A DNA stretch of 64,000 nucleotides from positions 19,189,501 to 19,253,500 of the forward strand of contig NC_059351.1 of assembly GCF_019703515.2 (NCBI RefSeq), given 5' to 3'. The DNA comes from Myxocyprinus asiaticus (lineage: Eukaryota; Chordata; Actinopteri; Cypriniformes; Catostomidae). Under the pieces are notes generated by a model. It did no database searches. It worked only from the letters and a program-made list of their open reading frames with translations, and was not told the origin of the DNA. Of this stretch, positions 56,122 to 64,000 are shown one piece after another. The translations under genes and the position numbers were made by a program. How positions within the stretch are numbered: the stretch's first letter is position 1; every line of letters begins with the position of its first letter.

Positions 56122-56745
56122 ATTATTTATCTTTCAGCAAAGGATATTGCACAACAACGTCACCCTTATCGTAGGGCCCTCACATTACGTTGTTCATCCT
56201 CTGACTAAGATATTGCACAATTAACGCTCATACGCAGAATGGCTATCCTGCAGCAAGGATATCATGAACCATGCCCCCTATATCATAAGGGTTCATCAGT
56301 AAATGCAAGCACAGCTTATCCCATTGCAAAGGTATGCACAAACCATGCCAGTAATATTGCATAATTCATGCACAATTGGCAAATTCAAAGGACATTGCAC
56401 AAACAACGGCCGCCCTCATCAGAGGGCTCATAATCAAACATTACTTATCTTTCAGCAAAGGATAACGCACAAACAAGGTCGCCCTTATCATAGGGCTCGT
56501 GAGGAACATTGCTCTTCTCTTGGCAAAGCTATTGCCATCAACATTCACCATTATCGAAGGGCTCAAACGCAAACATTGAATATCCTTCAGCAAGGTTCGG
56601 CACAAACAGCGTTCTCCTTTTCTTAGGGCTCATTCAGCATTGTCCACCCTCTGCAAAGATATTGCACAAAGGAGGCTCACCCGTTTGCAAGGGCTCAACA
56701 GTTCTCATAAGCAGCCTACCCTCCTGCAGGGTATTTGTCCCTCAT
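56122..56745. repeat. Degenerate ~65-bp minisatellite next to DIRS
   Basis: Nine or so imperfect units of 64-66 bp, each with AGGGCTCA- and GCACAA-like blocks. TTATCTTTCAGCAAAGGATA occurs at about 56127 and again at 56445. It begins within a few bases of the DIRS 5' terminus. ORFs across it are by-products. Confidence 0.75.
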
Positions 56746-58338
56746 CCTTTGAAGACCTGGTTGTTGTCCTGAGTCTAATTATTTGTTTTTGTATTATTTA
56801 TTTATTTTTAATAACTGGGGGGGGGTGCTTAGGTTAAATTAGGTCCTAATTACTTTTGGGGTAAGCTCCGCTCCCTTGCCGTCAACTCTATAAGTTTAGA
56901 ATCACCCTAAATCCCAATTTAACCCCTGGCTGTCATGTAAACTAAAGGCTGCCTTGGTGATGCCCTTTGCTGCCACTCTGAATCAATTTGCAAAGTCTGC
57001 AGCATTACATCATCAAAGGGTAGACTCTGAATCCGACCACAACGGCTGAGAACAGCATTCAGGATAGGACCAGAGAGTGTTGTAGTCATTCTTGAGTGGA
57101 AGTCCGCTATTTTACAGTCACCCCGCTGTGCAGGGCCATGTTAATCCAATGAGCCCGGGTACACAAGATCAAATATGAATTTTAATATGAATTGTGGAAT
57201 TTCAGCACTACCAGCGCCACCAAACTCTATAAAAAATAATTATTATTTCTAAACAGTTTTTCTGAACACTCTTGCCACTCTTAGTCTGCTATTGTTTGCA
57301 AAAATGAGTAAATCCACAGCTAAACAGTGTATTACAGGTACTCCTGCCCCAAAGTCACGCAATTGGCTGAGCCAGAAGTTGACATGTCACTCAAACTAAG
57401 GGAACAAAATTTGGAAAGCGCTACAGAGTCAGTGTTTACATTCTTCAGGGGAAATTGATCTACAAATGGCTAACTTACTGTAGGCTATAATTGTCTCTGC
57501 AAAATGAGACATTATTTTTAACATTGGAAAAATATCACATGAGGATGTTGGTTCACATTATAAAAATATGTATTTATATGCGTTACATCCATACTCTTAA
57601 CGCTTAGAATTTAATTCACCCTTAAACTGGAGAGAGTTTGGTTTAGAAGATCAGCCTAATCAAAATCAGCTGAGGACGTCAGTGAATTGTAACAGACTGA
57701 ACTGTAGGATGACAGTGTAAACAGAGCACGACTATCCCCTGCACCTTTTGGGTTTCAAAGACTTATTTGAGGGCTTGCTTTCAAGAAGACCATGAAGAGG
57801 GCACTTTAAGTGGTTTGATGATAGTGGTGAGTGTCATTTAATTTTATATAGATCTCTGCTTGACTGTTTTAGTAGTTTTAAGATGATTGCATGGTAAATG
57901 TTTCTATCCTCACTAGTGTGGGCTATTTTTGTATGTATTCCGCAGTCTAAACAAAATTATTTCTGCCTAAGTTACATTCATACTAATGGCCATTCAATGG
58001 CTTATGTATTTACTATTTGTTCTTTATTGGACAAGCTTCGACATATGTGTCATTGGCGAGTCTTCTGTGATCAAATACTGTATGTTGGTAGTTTGCGACT
58101 CTCTGGGTCATGAGCGAATGTTTAGGGGCATTGCTTATGAATATTAACTAGTTTATTATGACATTGGTGAACCTGTGTAGAGCTGTAGATCACGTGACCT
58201 AATTAATATTCATGAGCTGTAATATCCTGGGAAGGCTTAACCCAGCCCTGCCGCTGTGGCCACATGTGCTGTGACCTCAGTGATGTGTTTATGCTCAATG
58301 TTAACATCCCACCTCCGCAAAAGTGTAGGAGGCCTCAC
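56746..58338. other. Unassigned; weak family Y traces near 57300-57500
   Basis: No gene recognised. A G-run at 56817-56825. 57340-57440 shares GTCACGCAATTGGCTGAG-like blocks with repeat family Y. Confidence 0.4.
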
Positions 58339-58416
58339 CATGGTCCAGTAGAGCCAATTCCTCAGAATTACTTAAATCTGAGCTGCATTGCTGAAGTAAA
58401 TCTCTGAGAAACAGAG
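58339..58416 (-). CDS. Weak candidate host-gene exon (78 bp)
   Basis: On the minus strand a 78-bp block sits between TATTTTCCACAG (good acceptor) and GTGAGG (donor-like) and reads LFLRDLLQQCSSDLSNSEEL plus ALLDH without a stop. Both boundaries are phase 1, which would join in frame to the candidate at 20285-20377. The surrounding frame is also open (58597-58301), so openness alone is weak evidence. Family not recognised. Confidence 0.3.
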
Positions 58417-60110
58417 CTGTGGAAAATACACGTATTAATTCGTGCACAACATCAGGATTAACTATTGACCAAATGCTCATGTTGCCAAGAACTAAAGGAG
58501 CTGTATAAGTGATTGGTTTCAAAACAAAGTCTGTTTCATAATGCTCATATATGGGATGTGCCAAGACCTCCTTTAATATCATTATTTTTTTGGACAAACT
58601 TCAGAGAGTGTGTAAGATAATGGATCCATAAGGGTTTACATATTAATGGACAAAGTTTATATTAAAGTAAAATCCCATATGTTTTGTGGTTAGAATAATT
58701 GTTATCGGCTAGTGTCTCTTAATATTTTACAGTGTTTGTGACCATTTTTTGGCCTATGTTCCAGTGGATTAGAGAATTTTAGCTGTTGTGGTTGTGTTAA
58801 TGAGCTAACACCATATGTTTTTAATAACTATAGATTGTTTTCATGACTTGATTTTTTTTAGAATCAACAAGTTTTTATTTTGGTTCACAAGGTTGCTATT
58901 GTATTATATGAAACACTATTCTGTGTTATAATAATAACATATAATTATTTTGTTTTTATAAATATTATTTTATAAGATAAAGTAATACATAATTCTTATT
59001 ATTCTATAATATATAATAATTTGTTTAAAATTCACTAACAAAACTAAAACACAAACATATCAAGCTACGCAAGCTTTATACCATATGTCACTGCATTCTG
59101 AAATGTTTAATTAAATCAATTTTGATTTTATGTTGACTTTAATACATGGTTTATTCAAAATATTTACCATCCACATATATTTGCAAAAGTAGTCACAGTT
59201 TAAAGGCTTTATTTTAAAACACTCAGTGTGCCAATCCATATACCAGCCTACTTTCAAGAGGGTATCTTGGCACAAATATCGCACTTGGAAAAATATTTGG
59301 CCCCCAGTACAGAGGTACCTCAGAAATATTCCTCTGGAGAAGATTAAAAAAAAAATTGAAATGACTGTGCCAGCATTCATTTATTTGAAGGAAAATATTC
59401 CACTGTTTATTTAGCAACTGCACAATATCTTCACTGACATGCTGATAGTTGACCCATTAAACGGCATGAGAAATGGAGGAAAATACATTTAAAGCAACAC
59501 TTTCCTAACTCACATAATGCTATTTCATAGTCTCATGATCACTGTTAAATATTCCTCAGTATAGTAAAAGCTGATTTGTATATAAACTTTTATATGTGAC
59601 ATCAAAAATCTAATTCTCAGGATTTCAGATCTCTGTGGGTTACTTTGGAGGAACTCGAACCTTAAGCGGCCAAAAGTCTTAAAACAAAAACAAAAACACA
59701 GATAGCATAAGTGCCGTCTCCCAGCAGGGCTGAATTGCCACCAGGCTCGGTGCAGACGTTTGAGAAACGAGTGAAACAGAAGCCCAGCGTGAATGTGTGA
59801 GGGTCTTTGTTTACCTGAATTGGCTTTACTGAGTGCCCTGAATTGTGCACATCTGGAACAGTTGTTTGCGGACAAAAACACTATATAAAGACAGATTAAT
59901 GTCATGCAGTCTTTAGTGTGCACACATACACAGCCATACAGATTAACAAGAGTTTGCAGAAATTAATTTTGCATTATTCTTCCTTCATTACCAAGAACAT
60001 AAAGAGCATATTCCACTTTCTTTATTAGTTGTGATAGCTAAGGCAAGCATCACTATTACTATTGCTAATATTTAGATCAGAATATCATTGAGACTTGAGG
60101 GTGTATTCTT
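58417..60110. other. Unassigned AT-rich sequence
   Basis: No gene, RNA or repeat recognised. Confidence 0.5.
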
Positions 60111-60144
60111 TTTGACTTGAGACAGAGTAAGCAACCAGTCAGAA

Positions 60145-60825
60145 TACCCCAGCAACTGCATAGCAACAGGGTAAAAACCATGAAAACACCTCAGCAACCG
60201 CATAACAACAGGGTAAAAACTACTGAGAACTCCTGAGCAACAGCATAGCAACAGGGTAAAAACTATTGAGAACACCCCATCAAACGCAGAGCAACAGGGT
60301 AAAAGCCACTAATAACACCTTTGCAACCTAATAGTAAGAGTGTAAACTCCACTGAGAACACCTTAGCAACCGCATAGCAACAGGGTAAAAACACACTCAG
60401 AACACTCTAGCCACTGCGTAGCAACAGGGTAAAAACCACTGAGAACACCTTAGCAACCGCATAGTAACAGGGTAAAAACCACTCAGAACACCATAGCAAC
60501 TGCAACTGCATAGCAACAGGTTGAAAACCACTGAGAATACCCCAGCAACTGCAAAGCAAGTTAGCAACAGTGTAAAAACCACTGAGAACACCTTAGCAGC
60601 TACATAGTAACAGGATAAAAACCACTCAGAATACCCTAGCAACTGCATAGCGACAGGGTAAAAACCACTGACAACACACCAGGAACCACATAGCAACAGG
60701 GTAAAAAACCACTCAGAACAACCCAGCAGCCGCATAGCAACAGGGTAAAACCCACTGAGAACACCTTAGCAACCTCATAGTAACAGGGTAAAACCTAATC
60801 AGCTTAGTAACCACATAGCAACCAG
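60145..60825. repeat. ~43-bp minisatellite (CATAGCAACAGGGTAAAAACC)
   Basis: Units of about 42-44 bp with GCATAGCAACAGGGTAAAAA and CACTGAGAACACC repeat about 15 times. Related units return at 62615-63010 and, more distantly, at 28331. Confidence 0.92.
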
Positions 60826-61460
60826 TGGCAAATTCTCAGGGCCAGCAAAACCTTCTCTGCTGGCCTAACATGCCGAATAAATAAATATTTTTCAACCTTT
60901 CATTCTCAATCACCTTTTTGCCTATGTATTTTTAAGCGCTTTCCACTCTTAATTAATCTACAAACAGAAAAAAGTTTATCCAGTCAGAATTTATTCCTTG
61001 ATGCTTACAAGTAAAGTGTGACAACTGTTTCACAAATCGCATGGCCGAAGCAGCACGTGAGTCTGAGCTCCACCCCCTCAGGCCTTCAGAATTTTTTCAG
61101 AATCCCTCAACAGTGCAAATGAATGGGCAACTAAAGTCAGACTGTCAGATTTATCAGCCAATCAGACTGATTTATTTGTTCTTGGTGGGTGTGATCTTTA
61201 GGATATGTCCCGGTTGAGGCCTTCTAGCTGGCCTTGAGTGACACAATCATGCTTTAAGTGATGTAATTTGAAAGCAAAGAGCGTGAGATCTTGCTAACAG
61301 TTGGCTGTCATCACTGCCGCTATCGCCGTTGAGAAAGAGATCCTTATAGATTTAAAAACACGAGATGTTCTGCATGACCGTGTGATTGCTTAATTTGTTA
61401 AACGGGAAAGGAGGACTGATTTTCACTTCAAGTAAATTGGTAAGTGCTTTTTGCATTGTT
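60826..61460 (+). mobile_element. Possible hAT-like remnant
   Basis: CCAGTGGCAAATTCTCAGGG at the left and coding-like KEILIDLKTRDVLHDRVIA near 61330 (with stops) resemble the start of a fish hAT element carrying a zinc-finger transposase. A donor-like GGTAAGTG follows at 61439. No right end seen. Confidence 0.35.
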
Positions 61461-61869
61461 ATAGCAACATCAGGAGTTTTCTTAGTGTAAATTATGCTGC
61501 TTGAGCAGTCAGTGTCGGATCAAGTTTTGAAAAGTAGTGCTGCATTCCATTCAACTTGGAAAGTTAGATTTTACAACTTCCAACAAGGAAAAGAGCAATG
61601 GAATGCATGTTTAAGACAGAATTACAGCTTGTAGGCTCCTGCAGATATTCTCAACTCCGATTTCGCCGAGATGCAGGGGCATGATGTCACACAAACATGT
61701 GGACACTCAGGGAGATATACAAAGTAAGTGATAAACATTTACTTTATTAAGTAATATCGATAAATGAGTTCGTTTCCACATTACATGATATTAAAGCTTG
61801 TTTAACAAACGCCTGCAGAAACAGGTGTATAAAACATGGTAAATTATAATATCTTTTGATAATCGTACA
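61461..61869. other. Unassigned sequence
   Basis: No gene or repeat recognised. Confidence 0.5.
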
Positions 61870-62075
61870 CCTACATTTACATTTCATTTATGCATTTGGC
61901 TGACGCTTTTATCCAAAGCGACTTACAGTGCCCTGATTACAGGGACAATCCCCCTGGAGCAACCTGGAGTTAAGTGCCTTGCTCAAGGACACAATGGTGG
62001 TGGCTGTGGGGATTGAACCAACAACCTTCCACTTACTAGTTCAGTGCTTTAGTCCACTACACCACAACCACTCCA
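61870..62075 (-). mobile_element. tRNA-derived SINE of V-SINE type
   Basis: On the minus strand: tRNA-like head with A-box-like TGTAGTGGACTAAAGC (about 62047) and B-box GGTTCAATCCC (62009-62019), then the conserved central domain (CCTTGAGCAAGGCACTTAAC), then an L2-like tail (TTTGGATAAAAGCGTCAGCC ... AAATGTAAATG). It is a pseudogene-like retrocopy, not a tRNA gene. Confidence 0.85.
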
Positions 62076-62614
62076 CACCTGAAGCACAAATGCTAGCGCT
62101 GCAGCTTTGTTTATCAGTTGGGTTGCTAGGAGACATCTCTAATGAGAGTCAAAGCCCTGCTAAGCTAATAGGAGCGTTGCAGTTCTGAATATCGGGGAAT
62201 GGAATGCATTTATTGTCAGAGATATCAAGTAGGAATATCCCTCATCCAACTTGAATGGAACGCAGCATAAACGTGTACCCTGACGAAATGAAATTTATTG
62301 CAAGCAACATTTAAATTGCAAATATTATTAGATAGATTTTTCCAAGTATTATAAACCTCCTTGGTAGATTCATGTGAAAAATTATGATTTTTGAATGTCT
62401 GTTCAGGAGATGTCATGCAACAGTTAAAATTAGGCTTGCTTGAGCATTAAGTGTCGTTTCAAGTTGACGTGTTTTTAAAATGTCAATTGGTATTACTAAT
62501 TAGCTGTGATATAATGTATGATGCCCAAAGGCATAGGGTGTCTTATTCATTGTGAAACTGTGTTTTCTTGATGGCATGAATCACACTGAAGGCCTAGACT
62601 TTAAATGCACGGCC
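62076..62614. other. Unassigned sequence
   Basis: No gene or repeat recognised. Confidence 0.5.
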
Positions 62615-63010
62615 CAACGCTGATAGCAACAGGTTAAAAACCACTGAGAACACCTTAGCAACTGCATAGCAACAGTGTAAAAAACACATTTAGAACTCTC
62701 CAGCAATTGCATGGAAACAAGGTAGAAATCACTGAGAACACCTTAGCAACTGCATAGCAACAGGGTGAAAACCACTCAGAACACACAAGCAACCGCACAA
62801 GCACAGAAGCAGGGAAAAATACATTTAGAACACCCTAGCAAGTGACGCCCTAGTAGTGACCACTAAGATGCCCTAACAGCCTCACTGCAACAAGTTTAAA
62901 CCACCCAAGACACCGAAGCAGCTGCATAGCAATATACTAAACCCCTCAAAACAACTTAGCAACTGCTTAGCAGTTCCCTTATAGCCACCCACAACACTCT
63001 AGCAAAGCTT
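62615..63010. repeat. ~43-bp minisatellite, second block
   Basis: Same unit as 60145-60825 (GCATAGCAACAG, CACTGAGAACACC), more divergent towards the right. Confidence 0.85.
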
Positions 63011-63084
63011 TCGTTTTTTTTTTTTTTTTTTACTAACTTTAGCGTGCAACCAGCCACAAAATCCTAACATCATTTTGCACAAGC

Positions 63085-63680
63085 CAACACTCGGGCTTGG
63101 GGAGTAACGGATTACTTGTAATTACTTGTGTTAGGTAATCAGGATACAAAAAATAGGTACCTGTAATCCATCACAGTAACATAAAAAAATCCATTGTAAT
63201 CAGATTACAGTTACATTTAAAAAAAATTGGGATTACTGTCAGGATTAATTTCTGACAAAAGAAATAGTGAATTTTTCTGACATAAAGTGATACAGACAGT
63301 TGTTTGTTTAGAGTGAAAGATGGTTTAGATGCATGTTCTCTTCAGGTTCTCTCTCACGACTTACTTGAGTCCAGAGCGCCTCCTACTGTCGCATGCGCAA
63401 ATATTAATAAATACCTGTCTCACATCAGCACTCTGCTCTCCAGGCAAACAGCTGCTTCATCGCGATGGCCACGGAAGAACATGCATTATTTTCTTGGAAA
63501 TTTAGACATTATTCGCTCTTTAAAAGAGATAAGTGAAACAACATTAATGTTCAGTGGAATTTATGCCTTCCAGCTGTGAAGATGCTCTCATTATCCAATG
63601 ACCTGACAAATTGAAGGTAATAAGTGCCACACAGAAATCTAGGTTTGCCAGGTTAGCTCAAATTAGTTAATATTAAAATG
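63085..63680 (+). mobile_element. hAT-like 5' end with BED-finger-like remnant
   Basis: GGCTTGGGGAGTAACGGATT near 63094 resembles the ends of a common fish hAT family. From about 63463 a decayed frame reads MATEEHALFSWKFRHYSLFK, a stop, then NVQWNLCLPAVKMLS, which looks like a BED-type zinc finger with its first Cys replaced by Trp. The right end is missing. Confidence 0.45.
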
Positions 63681-63988
63681 TGTTAAAATGAGTTAGCCTT
63701 AGTGCTCAAAGAAATCCGTGGCCCTCATCATTTGACAGGAGCAGGAATAGCTGCCAATACACGATTGTGCATCATTGCTGGTACAGCATAGAAATCCCCT
63801 GGTTTGCATGGTTGCAAATGCAAACTCTACTATATTAGCCAGCATGTCCTGTATGTTGCTCCATTCCATATTGAAGATGAAAAAATGACCCCTCCCCCAG
63901 ATGAACGGTACTTAAACCTTCATCATTTAAGAAAAAAAAGTTTCGAATACAACAATACAAAATCAACTGAAAAATACTCCTGGAAAAC

Positions 63989-64000
63989 GTCATGGTTACT
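63989..64000 (-). mobile_element. Possible start of a fourth DIRS copy
   Basis: The last 12 bases, GTCATGGTTACT, equal the outermost DIRS 3' terminus as defined by the internal complementary regions of copies 2 and 3, starting at the exact end base. The rest would lie beyond the window, in the same orientation as copy 3. Confidence 0.5.

Noticed and set aside
56303..56837. ORFs over the 56-kb minisatellite as a repeat protein
   Set aside because: Unit length is variable and not a multiple of three throughout; frames do not stay in register.
59525..59923. 132-codon minus-strand ORF as a host gene
   Set aside because: Cys/Phe-rich low-complexity stretch, no splice or start context, no recognised domain.
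60145..63010. Regularly repeated units as a CRISPR array
   Set aside because: Units are imperfect tandem repeats without unique spacers, in a fish genome; they are minisatellites.

Overview
The window looks like a gene-poor, transposon-dense stretch of a teleost fish genome, probably a cyprinid or another ostariophysan. I infer this from the repeats: several Tc1-like transposons with long inverted repeats, CR1/L2-like and L1-like non-LTR retrotransposons, DIRS-type tyrosine-recombinase retrotransposons, tRNA-derived fish SINEs, hAT-type short elements with 8-bp target duplications, and fish-style minisatellites. There is no bacterial, phage or CRISPR content. No complete host protein-coding gene is visible. 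Four short minus-strand blocks flanked by splice-site-like sequence may be exons of a large host gene; I cannot name it.

Layout. 0-13 kb: a Tc1 element with 200-bp inverted repeats (280-1853); a DIRS copy cut off inside gag (2359-4136); microsatellites; a near-full-length but broken minus-strand LINE (5694-9134); a short hAT element (11776-12844). 13-20 kb: a rearranged fold-back Tc1, a SINE piece, LTR pieces, a solo LTR inside a hAT-like element, and intron-like sequence with a candidate exon at 15948-16100. 20-28 kb: a hAT element (20887-27918, perfect 8-bp target duplication) split by a DIRS element (21273-27417) whose tyrosine-recombinase ORF is intact. 28-36 kb: a minisatellite split by a short element, four copies of a fold-back MITE, nested dispersed repeats, a candidate exon at 34274-34333 and another short hAT.

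36-48 kb is one nested insertion array. An IR/DR-type Tc1 (35881-48064) was split by an L1-like LINE (36113-43443) that was itself split by a second Tc1. It was split again by a 5'-truncated CR1/L2-like LINE (44664-47969), which contains a hAT-like segment, which contains a SINE. The L1-like LINE ends in poly(A), then about 110 bp of foreign sequence, a second poly(A) and a target duplication, which is the pattern of 3' transduction.

48-64 kb: another LINE fragment, a TTAA-flanked element, a third DIRS copy (50788-56121) lacking its RT catalytic motif, a degenerate minisatellite of about 65 bp, a candidate exon at 58339-58416, two blocks of a minisatellite of about 43 bp, a V-SINE-like SINE and two hAT-like remnants. 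The last 12 bases match the exact terminus of the DIRS family, so a fourth copy may start there.

Nearly all transposon genes here carry stops, frameshifts or deletions. The exceptions are the tyrosine-recombinase ORF (25320-26453) and a gag ORF (2330-3718) that is open but truncated. Family names come from recognised motifs and structure, not from database searches.
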